Assembly: GCA_037176725.1 (NCBI GenBank) | Contig: JAZBRS010000026.1 | Location: 149,865,501 to 149,929,500 of the forward strand | Reading direction: 5' to 3' | DNA from: Posidonia oceanica | Taxonomy: Eukaryota; Streptophyta; Magnoliopsida; Alismatales; Posidoniaceae | Length of the DNA: 64,000 nucleotides | Made by a program: the position numbers and the translations under genes | Notes under the pieces: model-generated | Told to the model about the DNA's origin: nothing | Database searches by the model: none | The model's input: the letters and a program-made list of their open reading frames with translations, nothing else | Shown: positions 1-11,618 of the stretch, piece by piece | Numbering within the stretch: position 1 is the stretch's first letter | Layout: every line of letters begins with the position of its first letter

Positions 1-1161
1 CAGTTCAGACTCAAAACATGCATCCGATATTGCACGCTAAATAAATGGAATGCAGTACATTTCATGGCAAATTGCAAGAAAATTTTGACAATTGATTACA
101 AATAAACAGGTGTTATCAAAAGCAATACAGAGGTCAGCTGTTTACATCTTAGCTAAGTATCTAATTCTATAGAAATGATCCAATGCAGCCTAGACTAGCA
201 CAATTGCTATTGCCAAAGTCGCAAGTGACCGCATAATCAAATGCTACATTATAATTTCATCATAGAGTATAGATACATACGTTTATGTTACTCATCAAGA
301 ACAGTGTAGGTTGAGACCTTTTCCAACAAAGAGAATGCTCTCAAATTAGTTTGACTTGATTCTTGGAAGTCTAGAACTGGAAAAAAATTGGATTTCTAAA
401 TCCCCTTTTTGTTTACTAAGTTTACTAATACGAAAGTCCTAGAGGTAGACTTTCATGACATTCAGTGGGCTGTTAAAATTCCAGCCGGAGGAACATGCAA
501 TGCACGTGCAACTAATATGTCGATTTAGTTTCTGAAGCTATAGTTGGAGTTTCATATGAAATGTAAAGGGAAAGAAAATTAAAAGGACACTTACCAAATT
601 TATGGCAAGCGCTAGCATAAAAAATAGGTTGACCAAAATATAAGAGAAAAAAAGGAAAGAAACACCACTTAGACTACATATTATACACGGGGAGGGTGAC
701 AGAATTTACAAAAGTTAAAACTGGTTTCTAATTTAAAGAAAGCAATTTTTTATCCTTTCATATAGAAGGATATATCAGAATCTAACGTGATGTACAAGAA
801 CAAACTGCAAGCAAACGAAAACTTATTTTACATATGGAGATATAAATGGATAAAGATGAAAATAAATACAGGTGCTACGAATATGTCTGGTACAACAAGA
901 TTAGTATTTAGTACGTTTTCCATAGGGTGTTGTTACTTTGTAAATACAACAAGGTAGAAGGACAAAGTCGGCATCATGTACAGATAGATGAGTAAATATA
1001 GAACTAAATAAGGATAATAATAACTCCATGATCCATCCCTTCTTTGCATATATACATAAAAAGAAAAGAATAATCATTATCATTGGACCATACATATTAA
1101 TTGAAGGTATCAATTCTGTAAAGGTAAAAAATACTGTTCAAGTATAAGAATGAGAAACATT

Positions 1162-1190
1162 ACACACACACACACACACATATATATATA
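1162..1190. repeat. (CA)n(TA)n microsatellite
   Basis: A run of CA dinucleotides passes directly into TA dinucleotides inside the presumed intron. Confidence 0.9.
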
Positions 1191-1445
1191 AGGTTTTAAA
1201 ATGTTAACCTACAATAGAAAACAGAAATGCAAAAGTTAAACCTTACTTTGTATAAAGGGAAGAGAGAGATTTCTATATATAAAACTATAAATGAAATAAC
1301 AAATGGAAGATACATATATTAAAACAATAAATAATCAGATGTTATGAAAAATGCAGATGCAATAACGCGACTTAATTTTAAGGGCCACATGTGTAGCCAA
1401 ATTGGCAGCCCCAAGCCCTTGCATTTATGGAGGACACAACAACAA

Positions 1446-1694
1446 CAATACTAGTCAGTATAAAGGGTAATAAACAAATGGATATAGCCTGCAACCTCCA
1501 CACCAAAAAATGTGAGAAACAACTTCCACCACCAAAACAAGACGTATCGTTAAAACTGAACGTGTACTAACAATACTAGTCAATATAAAGGGTAATAAAC
1601 AAATGGATATAGCCTGCAACCTCCACACCAAAAAAATGTGAGAAACAACTTCCACCACCAAAACAAGACGTATCGTTAAAACTGAACGTGTACT
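1446..1694. repeat. Two-copy tandem duplication, period 125 bp
   Basis: The word CTAGTCAGTATAAAGG at 1451 recurs as CTAGTCAATATAAAGG at 1576, and the sequence between is repeated almost unchanged up to GAACGTGTACTAA. The two copies differ by a few substitutions and one A in a homopolymer, so the duplication is fairly recent. It lies next to a short AAC repeat. Confidence 0.9.
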
Positions 1695-2699
1695 AATCAC
1701 CAAGAATTAGACATAGGCTTCCCATTCTAGACAACACCCTTCTGGTGAACCAAATAGGGTAATAAAGGATCATTCTCAAATTTGGAATGGTAAACATCTA
1801 TATATGTTGTAAAAATATCAAACATGGTCACTAGTCAAGTATGGCTAATGTGTCATATAATAAAACTTGTATTTATATTTGTTACAACCATAATAGCATT
1901 GTTACACACAAATATTAGGATGCCTAAGCCGTAGGCACAGAAAAAATTACCCACATTGACGGCATGTATACTCTGAAAAACTAGTTTGTTTTAATATAAT
2001 GACGGAGAGAGCATCTATGAGATTACCCGGCCATAATAAAACCTAACATCGGGTTGCTCATGCTAAACGGAGACTCCAGGTTAATCACCAAGAAGACCAC
2101 AAGGGATTGTCAGGGTAAGTAGAGAATCTCAGCAGTTTCCTTTCCACACTACCATACTAATACTAAAAATTTCCCATGTTCCTGCAGAATCCTATCTCTC
2201 CCTGCTACTCTCACTTTTCCTCATAGCTTGTTCTGTTTAGTGACTTGCCACCAATTTTCTGCTTTTTAATGTTTCCAATGGTAAAAAAATTATCATCAGG
2301 AATCAACATGGCTTCAAAACCTTCCTTCCAGACCCATTTAACCATGGAATGCGACGATGCATAGAATGATAAACGATTACATAATAAGAAAAGCCCAAAT
2401 AACGACCAAAAACAGAATCACTTGGCAATGTAGCATGCAGAAGTGGAGCACACCTAGAATCAAGTGCAAGGAAGATGGTGGAGAAAAGGGGAAAAGAAAC
2501 AGAGGTGCGTACTAGATAGCAGTAAGCGCTTACTGATGGGATCTTACGCCTTGAAAAATGAAAACTAGAGCAGTTGTGCATTTCGTAGTACTTACCTAAC
2601 CTGAAGAGAGGAAGAAAAATCCCCCAACACTAATAAGTTGGACCTAAATAGAAAGACAAACGAGTAAAGCATGCAAGGTTTTTAAGATGCATATTTAAG

Positions 2700-2720
2700 A
2701 CCACCACCACCACCACCACC
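2700..2720. repeat. (ACC)n microsatellite
   Basis: Seven perfect ACC/CAC triplets in the presumed first intron. They make open frames look longer than they should in the antisense direction. Confidence 0.9.
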
Positions 2721-2901
2721 CTCACTAAGGAAACACAAAACGCATTAGCATTTTCGGAACAAGTTCCACAACAAAGATGATCCAACCAAAGAAACCCCGA
2801 AAAGTAATCATCTTTTAGAGAGGACCGACGATCATAAGGATAAAAAACGAAACACACTAGTTTTAAGGAAAAGAGATGAGAAAAAGAAGCGATTTTTTTA
2901 C

Positions 2902-2977
2902 CCCATGGAGGATTAGAATCAATGCAGTACTCGAGGTCCTGCAGCTGCTCCATTGGAGGATGGCTGATGTCCGCCAT
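2902..2977 (-). CDS. Nucleobase-ascorbate transporter (NAT/NCS2 family), coding exon 1 only
   Basis: The ATG at 2977 opens a 25-residue N-terminal tail containing ISHPPMEQLQDLEYCIDSNP and ending in PPW. The word EQLQDLEYCIDSNPPW is typical of plant NAT proteins, which are plasma-membrane permeases with 12-14 spans that move purines, uracil-like bases or related solutes. The exon stops one base into the next codon, at a GTAAAA donor (2901), giving a phase-1 intron. The open frame continues upstream of this ATG and downstream past the splice site; both extensions are low-complexity and not conserved. Only the cytosolic tail is present, so membrane segments and the substrate-binding motif lie left of the window. 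Which family member this is cannot be decided. The start choice rests on the family's usual N-terminus. Confidence 0.85.
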
Positions 2978-3420
2978 TGCCGGAGACGGAGACAAAGAAC
3001 CCCAGAACCAGAAACACACCGAGAGAGAGAAAGAGAGAGAGAGAGAGAGCGGAAAGGAATAAGATGACGGCGAAAGAGGAGAAGAAAAAGCGGGAAAAGG
3101 AAAGGAAAAGATGAGAGAAGAGATGCTTCTTTCTCTCTCACCAAAGGAAAAGGAGAGGAAGCGGAAGAAAACCCCTCGCACAAGCTTCAACCTTCCATCA
3201 CCAACACACAACACCAACCCCCCCCGCCTCCGCTTCTCTCTCTGTCTCTCTCGTCTTCTGTTCTGTTCTCTTCTCCGCAACACAACGAAGAAAGACAGGA
3301 AGAGAAAGAAAGACCTCACACTCCTACTGCTAGCCTGCTACTCGGTCTCAGTCCTTCCTCTTCCTTTCTTCCCTTTCCAGTTTCCGCTATTGTTTTTTGA
3401 AATTTCCCCCAACTGCTTTT
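2978..3420 (-). promoter_or_regulatory. Probable 5' leader and core promoter region of the NAT gene
   Basis: On the gene's strand this stretch is strongly pyrimidine-rich, with a (CT)n tract (seen as GA at 3021-3049). Such leaders are frequent just upstream of plant start codons. The transcription start could not be fixed. Open frames on either strand here are by-products of the CT/GA bias. Confidence 0.5.
3021..3049. repeat. (GA)n microsatellite in the 5' leader
   Basis: Near-perfect GA dinucleotide run about 45 bases upstream of the NAT start codon (on the gene's strand). Confidence 0.9.
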
Positions 3421-5598
3421 GACCCAATTACCCCCCAACTGACGCAATTACTATTTCCTTGCACTCAATGAATCTTTTCTTTCACTTGAAATAACTCGAC
3501 CACCTGCTCCCTTTTATTTATTTATATTGTTTTAATTCATATTATTTATGGATTGATAAAGAAAAACAAGACTATCAGGAATACGCATGCAGTAATAGTA
3601 GTAAGTAGCAGGAATGGTGGTGTTGTGGTGGTCCCTCTGCTCTCTTTCTCTGCACTTTGGAATGGGGCGGGCGTACGAGCAAACAGGAAAGGCAGGGAGT
3701 ACTGGATTCCGTTTGACACATTGCAGCTTGAAGAACGGCACGAAGAACAGAGAGTAGAGCTCAACAATAACACCAAAAAAAATAAAAAGGAAAGGATAAT
3801 TAGACCATTCAATGTGCACAGTACTGTCTGTGTTTTTTTTTGTAAACAATGCACTGTCTTTGTTTTGCCATACATTTATTGCCTTAATTAATTTATTTAC
3901 GACCAAATGTCGCAGGCAAATCTTTCAACATTACAGATGTGTATTACGGCACGAATGGAGGATTTTCTCGTCATTCAATGGACTCTTGTTTTGGGCCCAC
4001 GTACTCTACACGACATGCTGCCGTTGTAGACCATTCTCTCGTCCCACGAAGAAGATTGTACGTGTAATGTATATAAAAGAGTAATTTTAATACAGGGGAA
4101 GGATAAAAGGATAATTATATGGAAAGTTTAGAATCAGCTCACATGCATTTTTTAAATCAGTTCGCATTCCTCATGTAACATATAAATTAATTTTGTAGTG
4201 ACAAGAATTTCTTTAGTAATGTAACAATTCTTCTATAAATAATAATCTTGTGATAGATTATTTGATATTGAATTTGTACAATTTTTACTCAAACACTTAA
4301 ATCTACTTATAATAGAAGTTATTTATATTTTTGAGCAATATACACTATGAGTAACGTAAATCAAAATCAATCGTATTTCTCATCAAACATATGAATTTTG
4401 TGAAGCAATAACTAATCTAGTAGTTCGAACACTTATCCTTACTTGGAAATTTTGATTTACATATGAGAATAATTTTAAAATCACTTAATTTTTTATATGT
4501 AGACATTATAAATGATGTCTATCAAATCCAACAATTAAAATTTTAATTCGACAAATAGATTTTGAAAACGAAATAGAGACTCATTTTTATTTAGAAAAAG
4601 TCCATGGGCAAATTCTATCTTTTCTATTTAATATAAATTCGTAAGGCTCATCCTAGTTTACAAACTCCTTGACATTTGAATATTTATTGTGGCACCCTCC
4701 TATCATTTGACATCAATTTTACATATCCCTTATCTTTTTTTTTAGCTAACATCATTAGTTTATTAGAAAAAATTTAAATTACCCTTAAATTTTAGTCTCA
4801 AATATCCCAATTCAATAAGTGGTTTGTTATCATTGGGATTTTCCTTCTTTTTAAAAATACATCATTTATTATTCCTTTCATAGTTTTTTTACTTCTTTCC
4901 TTGGAGTACTTTTTTTTTTTTAAAGAAGAAGAACTCAACATTAACTAACAATTAAGTGAGTAGATGAGTATTGAAAAATAAGTTTTAGGGATTGTTTGAT
5001 TTTTTATACTAAAACTATGGTGTTAGCTAGATAAATATATGGTAGGGAATACTTGAAATTGGTGTGAAATTTTAGAAGAGTGTCACAATGCATTCAAATG
5101 TTAGAATTTTTCTTAAAAAAAATTAGGACAAAATTTAAAAACTTATATAAAAAGAGTATTGTCTATGGTACTCACATCGGTACCAAAAATTTCGATGGGT
5201 ATCAAAAACCTTAACTCTTAATCATTTATTCAAACATATAGATGGTGAGAATTGCAGCTACAAATAAATGTTATAACTACTAATAGTTAATTACAACTTT
5301 GTGAAATAATAACATGGATATCTTAGAATTTTCCATATAAAAAATTATCCTACATAAAATTAAATATGAAATGAAATTTTTAATTAAATATTAAAAAAAA
5401 TACATGCATTCTTAAGATATTTTTGTTTATTTGAACTAAAACTAAACTATATTATGATATTTATTCACTTTGGTTTCGCATTTTTCATCCCATCGGATGT
5501 GATTGACACTTTGCCTCTCTAATTAATTAATCTAATGTTAAAGTCTTAACTCTTGTTGAGTCGTAAGTCTTATTATATATGAATATCCAAAATAGTAG
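3421..5598. other. AT-rich region without a recognisable gene
   Basis: Upstream of the NAT leader the DNA is AT-rich with homopolymer runs. Short frames at 3532-4084 lack any known motif and have skewed composition. This may be promoter-distal DNA or very old repeats. It ends at the target site of element E1. Confidence 0.6.
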
Positions 5599-5603
5599 AT
5601 ATT
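5599..5603. repeat. Target-site duplication ATATT, left copy for E1
   Basis: ATATT directly precedes the TGTAAT terminus at 5604. The same five bases follow the TGTTACA terminus at 21421-21425. The pair brackets a 15.8-kb element. Confidence 0.9.
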
Positions 5604-6779
5604 TGTAATGACCTGAATTGTTACCGATACAAATAAAACATAAATAACTGTTACATATACAATTATCTACAGGCTAAACAACAATATATCTATGTCAGAA
5701 ATCTGCAGTGGACAGCTACGTGACTCCGACTATATGTACTAAGGTCCAAAACCAGCTAATCATCTACATCTGCAACTAAAACCACAATAAAACACACGTG
5801 AGTGACCAGAAATTGTCACCCAGCACACACCTCGCAAAAACCACGAGAAAACCGGTATAAAGCCACAATAAGGCGTAAATCAGTCAAAACACCAAATCTG
5901 GGTCAACATAATCATTTTATAATAATAAAACATCTTTCCCTAAGCCTAATAAACCAAACCAGGAAAACTAGATGTAAAACAATGCTTATTAATCAATGTT
6001 AGACCCACCAACCCAAAACTCAGCAAAATTGCAATGCCGCAAAAGCGGGAAAAGCTCGAGGCCCAATACAGCCAGCAACAAACCAAACACAGCCCCACAG
6101 GCACAAAAAAAACTACAACTAGTCGCGTTGCCTAGTGCCCAGCAACCGATCTGACCTCAAACAGTAGCCAAGGACTCACCCTTGCACTCACTGCACTGAC
6201 ACTTGCCCTATGGAGGAGCGTGCCCGTCACGGCATTTTCACACTAGAGAAGCCTCAAAAGCGATCCCTATCTGGGAAAGCTACTCACCCCACCTGGGAAA
6301 GCTACTCACCCCACCTAGGCAAGCTGTCAACACTCGAGACAAAACCAAAGGGCACGCACTATCGGCGTCCACAACAATGTGCTCTGAACCACTCATGAGC
6401 TCCTCAGCACCACAAAAAGGTGAGTCCCGGTGTCCGTAACGACTAGGGTATCACGCCCAGCTATGCAGGAGTATCATACCTCCCGAGTCCGCTGCCACGA
6501 TACCACTAGGTACGGTCGGCACCCCGACCCTCGAACCTCAGCCCAGGCGAAGTGTGTGACACGCTAGGAATGCCGTCGCATCCCCGGGTCCAAACCACAC
6601 AACTCCCAAGTTTCGGCCCCAACAAACCTCGGCAAACCTTTTAAAAACACATCCATAATTTCCCAAAAATTATCTTTGAAAACCTTTAACAAGCCACAAG
6701 ATAATCATAGGCATAAGCATAAATAAACACTAATTAAACCATTAATCAAACCCCACCAAAACAGGCCTGGAAAAGTCCC

Positions 6780-6930
6780 AGGCACTGGTTCAGCAGACCG
6801 GAATCTTCCGATCGACTAAACCAAGAGCTTGTTACTGCTCCAGGCCCTGGTTTGGCAGACTGAAAGTTTTCGGTCTGCCAAACTGTCCCCTGCCACGGCA
6901 TGCCAAAGGATTTCGGCACACCGAATCAGG
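6780..6930. repeat. TTCGG-type palindromic words in the E1 left LTR
   Basis: The clearest copy is the exact palindrome-like 14-mer TTCGGCACACCGAA at 6912-6925. Degraded relatives lie near 6795 and 6868. The matching part of the right LTR (19960-20100) keeps only degenerate versions. The same 14-mer occurs in a copia LTR (50051) and in LTR3 (58618). Confidence 0.8.
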
Positions 6931-7759
6931 GCACAACCGAGCAAACCTGCCATATTCCAAAAAATTTCATTTTTCCTACATTCACCAAAAAATCACATAC
7001 AATATACCAAAATGTCCAGAATGAAACAAAGAACACGACCACACAAGAATCATGCCATTCCATGGCTCATAGCTCACAAAAACCCATAAAAACCCCAGAG
7101 CATGCTATATATCAACTAGAACCAAATAAATCCAATTAAAAGCTACATAATTCACCAAAAATCACCAAACAACATCTATGCATTCAAATCATAGCAAGGA
7201 ACATAATTCTAGCATTTATGAGCTATTTAGAGCGAAAGGGCGAGATGTACACCTTAGGACAGGAGACACCCACTGTCTTCATCGGCGACCTCGCGCGACT
7301 CCGGCGATCCGCCACTGCACCAAGCCCCTCATGGTCGTCCACGAGCTTGTCCCTCCACCAGGAGGAAGACCGGAGCTTGCCGTCACCGCACGACTTGAGG
7401 ATGAGGAAGAGCCGACGATCGCCTACCACCACAGCCACAGAGGAAGAGGGGAAAGGAGGAAGGGGAAGGTGGAGAGGAGAGGGAGGAGGTAGAGGAGGAA
7501 GGAGGGAGGTGGAGATGGATGAGGAGGAGGAGGGATTTCGCCCCAGCCAGGGGTTAGGACATGGGCAAGAGGGAGGAGGAAGAAGTGAGAGAGAAGGAGG
7601 AGGAAAGGAATGAGTGGAAGGGAGGGAGAGAGAGAGTACACGAGAGAGGGAGGGAGTGTGAGGACTGAGAGAGAGATAGAGAGAGGGAGAGAAAGAGAGA
7701 GAGAGAGAGAGAGATGGGGAGATTGAGGAATTGGCGTGGGTGCATGCAGGTTATAACAT

Positions 7760-10700
7760 TGTAGTAATCCTGAATTCTAATCATCCATGCACATTACCAA
7801 AGCTTGTGTGCACCGATCAAGATAGGGTCACTATATGCGGCTGGATCTGAGGGAAGAACTCAACTCGGAAACGCTGGCAAAAGAAAAGAAAAGAAATGAT
7901 AAGACAATTCGGAGTCGCCACTGGCTCTATTGAATTGGAAGACAAGGAAAATCAGGGGGTAAAGCGTGAAAAGACACGCTAAACCAGATGCAAGGAGGGG
8001 CAAAGAGATGCCAGGATAAGCTAAGCTATGCTATGCTATTATGCTATGCTATGACTCAGGCCTAGGATAAAGGAAAGGTCGATGCGAGCCAAGAGAAAGG
8101 GCAAGGACTCCTGTTACGCACGGGGAAGGTGTTAGGCACCCCGATACATCCGAGGGTCGGTCTTTCTTAGGCAATCTTGCGCTTATGCAGGGAATTACTA
8201 GCCTAATGCTTAAATGTCTTAAATGCTTACCTATTATGCAAGGGAAATAAACGTGCTATCTAAGTGCTCAGCCGCACTGCTAGTGTTCCGAACTGGGCGG
8301 ACCCTGGTTCGTGAGAACTCCTAAGCAGTAAGTATCACGGCCCTATATGCAGATACAAGCGATAAGACAAAACGGCGGGAAAACCAAGCAATGCGGGCGA
8401 CATGCAAGCAATAAAGTAAAACAAGCGCGGAAAACGATGCGAAAATACAGAAAAACAAAGCAAGGCGCGGAAAACGATGCCGAAAGCGGAGAGCGATGCA
8501 AAGGGATGCGGGAAACCATGCAAAAGAGCGAGAAACGATGTAAAATGCAGTGAACGGGGCAAAGCACGGAAAATGAGGCAAAGCGGGGTGCAAAATCAAA
8601 ACAAAGGGGTGGGCACCATGCATTAGGGTTACAGCAAGCCAAAGAAGCAATAAAACACGAGAAACGGCGAGCGAAACAAAATCGGCGCTTTAAAATGGCT
8701 GTCAGCCATCTGCATGCATTGGATGCTCGTTGGACGCTGGGACAGCCCGCGTCCAACACCTGCTGTAGACAGACAGCATGCACATTTTGAAAATCCATGC
8801 ATTTTAACTATATGGATGCAATACAGATGCAAATATGCAACTAAATGGGCGCTAGACATGCTAATCTAACCTAACAGAAGATAGAGGAAGAATCAGAACA
8901 AGGAGCATGCCAAAATTAAAGATCCAAGCATGCAGGTTGTTGGACGCTTGTAAGCTGGGCGTCCAACGTTGAACACCAGAGAGGCTGGCATCCAACAAGG
9001 ACAGAAGGCAGAGGGAAGAAAAGATGCATACAAGTGATAGAGGAGAGTTGGGATCATGAATTTGGGTTGCTGGATTCAGAGCAAGGGCAAGCAAGCAAAC
9101 AGGGGAAGCATAAAATAAACAATCCAACCTCACCTGTGTTGAGCGCTAGGCCAAAGGCACAACCAGGGCGTTGGACGCGAGCTAGGTCGGCGTCCAACAT
9201 TGGACACCAACACCAGCAGCGTACAACGCTCTGGGAGGCACGACACACAAAAAGCACGCACAAATAGCAAAATAAATTAACTGAAATAAAAGAACAGATG
9301 CTACTGAAGCTAAACATGCATAAGAACACAGGAAGCAAGTAAATAAGCAAGATCAGAGAGGTATGCAAGCATTAAACAAATGCATGAGAAGCCAGGTCGT
9401 TGGACGCTGGAGCCCGCAGCGTCCAACGTTGGACGCTGAAGGCTCTGGCATCCAACGACCCAGACCAGCAGGCTCGCCTGTTCTAAAGGGGGAGCTCAGC
9501 TCAGACCCCCACCTACATGCATGCAGATGAACCAAGGCATATCAAAGCAAAATAAACATCCACAGCAAACATGGCAAGCATTTGATCCAAGAAGACAAGA
9601 TAAAAAGAAGCATGCATGAAAGAATAAGCTTTAAACTTGCAAAAGGAAATAGATGGCTTAAAGAAATTCTAGCAAACCTAAGCATGGTTGCCTTAGGGGC
9701 CAGGCATCTCTAACTAGGCATGGATCATGAAATAATACTCGAAATATGCATGGAGTAGGTATGGCAGCAAAGCAAAGCAGACAAGGGTGTTAGACGCTAG
9801 GTATACCAGCGTCCAACGTTGGACGCGGCTCATCCTAGCGTCCAACAAAGGCAACAGACAGACTAATCATTAAGCATGTAAAAAGCATTCAAACATGCAT
9901 GGAACAAGTTGAAAACATGGTATAACATTAGAGAGAATTAAAAGGAGGCAAATAGCATATACTTGCAAAGAAACATGCAAAGGAAAAGTATGGGAAACGT
10001 TCAAACAATGGGAAAGCAAAACAGGCCGTTGGACGCAGGCCTATGCCACGTCCAACGTTGGACGCACCAATTGGTGCGTCCAACACACTGAACTTCCTTT
10101 TGGATGTGAATCACGTCCAAAAGGAAGTAAAAACTTGCAAACAATGCACGGACATGTTCTACTACACATGCATGACTACTGAGAATGGAATACTGACCTT
10201 TGGAAGCCCTGGAACGGCGGGACGACGAGGTTCGCCGGAGTTGCAGGTGTGTGCACGGCAGCGACTTCGATGGGCTCGCCTGAGCTGCTCGGAGCGCCGG
10301 AGGAGCTAGCAAAGCATTGCAGACGAAGAGGGGAGTGCCTTCTTGCTCTCGGAAGTGGAAGCTCTCTCGTTCGCTGTGTGTGGTGAGAATGGCAAAGGCA
10401 TGAAGTCGCTGGTTTTGTGCAAAAATGCTGCATGGGTTCTTACGTTGGCAGAGGTTTACATGCCGAATTCAGGGCTTGGCACGTCGTGGCAGGTGCGGGT
10501 GTGAGTGCGAGGTCCATGTGGGATGTCAGAGGAGGGCGTGAGCAATGGCAGGAGGGCGGCAGAGGCAAGGCGGTGGCTGACACGGTCGGCGGAATGCAGA
10601 CCTGTCAGTGAGAGGAGGAGAGCTGGTTTCGGGCTGAAATAGAGGAGAGATGGGTAGTAAGTGATGCTTAGAAGGTAGTGGATGGCGTGGAGTGGAGGAA

Positions 10701-11121
10701 GGGACGAGTAGTAAGTGTGGGGCAGTGGGGGATTGGACGGGCGGTGAGCTGGAGGGGGCGGAGCAACCGCTGCCGACCTTGAGTCGTTGGACGCGCGACT
10801 AGAGCGCGTCCAACGTTGGACGCCAGACCATAGCACGTCCAACGTTGGACGCTAGCATAGGCCGCGTCCAACGTTGGACGCTGCCTGTTCCAACGTCCAA
10901 CACACTCAGGTGGCATAGGCTGCAAATGGGCTTAGGTTTGGGCCTAGAAGTGTTGTAAAAATGCAAATAGTTTAGGTAAAGGCTTCTAGGGTTTGGGGTG
11001 AGGTTTTGGGTTTGGAAATGGGCTAGAAAATGGGTTAGAAAAGGGAATGCCAATGTAGAGACCACACCAGCCTGCAAAAGAGAACTACCAACTTCCGGGC
11101 TATCAGAATGGGGTGTCTACA
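7760..11121 (-). mobile_element. S1: solo LTR of the E2 (Tat-type) family
   Basis: On the minus strand it reads TGTAGACACCCC...GGATTACTACA, the same ends as the E2 LTRs. It is flanked by AACAT at 7755-7759 and 11122-11126. The sequence either side rejoins exactly as in the uninterrupted right LTR of E1 near 20960. No internal region is present, so this is a solo LTR left by LTR-LTR recombination. It carries many TTGGACGC...GCGTCCAA modules between 8733 and 10912. It also has a tandem GCGGAAAACGATGC-like stretch (8380-8580) and the conserved block around 8100-8170. Confidence 0.92.
8733..10912. repeat. Islands of TTGGACGC / GCGTCCAA inverted words in S1
   Basis: Modules of the form GTTGGACGC, 8-14 spacer bases, GCGTCCAAC occur at about 8733-8760, 8938-8998, 9168-9230, 9397-9460, 9786-9845, 10023-10085 and 10783-10910. 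Adjacent modules meet at the perfect 18-base palindrome GCGTCCAACGTTGGACGC, for example at 9419, 9809, 10806 and 10864. A variant with arms CTTCCTTTTGGAT/ACGTCCAAAAGGAAG lies at 10093-10127. Confidence 0.9.
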
Positions 11122-11618
11122 AACATACAGGAGGAAAAATTGTGGTAGCTCGGGCAACTGCTTTTCTCTGCAAAACGCGGACCTCGCACCCTCACCAACC
11201 GACACAGTCACACAAAATCAGCTGCCGCAACAAAAATAAATCAACAGTGTCACACGGTCCTGCGCACAGTAATATGTTGGGTAAATTGCACAACGCACCC
11301 TCAAGAATTAGGAAATCACTAGAACAGAAGATAGGGACCAAAGAGCAGATAGCAATTAAGCCAGGGACCAAACCACAATTTGGTCCCGCCAATAGCCACA
11401 AGTGGGGCCCACAAGAAGCCACAAGTGGGACCCACACAAACACAAGTGGGGCCCACAGCAAATCACAAGTGGGGCCCACAAACAATCACAAGTGCGACCC
11501 ACGAGGCCAATAACACCCATCCATAAATACAAGAATTCATTAAATCTGTATAATTATAGGGAAAAAGAATTCATGGGTGTTACAACATAAACACCTAAAA
11601 AGGATTTCGCCTCCGAAA

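Larger units (their letters stand above)
1..2901 (-). other. Partial first intron of the nucleobase-ascorbate transporter gene
   Basis: The intron begins on the minus strand at 2901 with a GTAAAA donor directly after exon 1 and runs out of the window at position 1 without a recognisable second exon. The next exon should encode the first membrane span (a motif such as LGFQHY), and I could not find it in any frame. The stretch is AT-rich. It holds a CA/TA microsatellite at 1162-1190, a 125-bp tandem duplication near 1446-1694 and an ACC repeat at 2700-2720. Long first introns are common in this plant gene family, but an intron of at least 2.9 kb is inferred here, not shown. Confidence 0.6.
5604..11584 (-). 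repeat. E1 3' LTR (left on this strand), carrying nested solo LTR S1
   Basis: Starts TGTAATGACC and ends GGTGTTACA. It aligns with 16451-21420 throughout except for S1 (7760-11121), which is absent from the partner. It contains TTCGG...CCGAA words near 6912 and a purine-rich GA tract near 7430-7715. Open frames in the GA tract (7178-7784) are composition artefacts; they recur in the other LTR at 20348-21105. Confidence 0.92.

Noticed and set aside
2630..3319. A 229-codon open frame covering the NAT start
   Set aside because: Only the 25 residues from 2977 match the family. Upstream is low-complexity CT-derived sequence and downstream crosses a good splice donor.
7178..7784. Several overlapping frames in the purine-rich part of the E1 left LTR
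   Set aside because: They arise from GA-rich composition, recur in the other LTR with different breaks, and match no protein family.
8733..10912. CRISPR-like array of palindromic repeats
   Set aside because: Repeats are irregularly spaced, spacers vary and are partly palindromic, no cas gene is near, and the context is a plant LTR.
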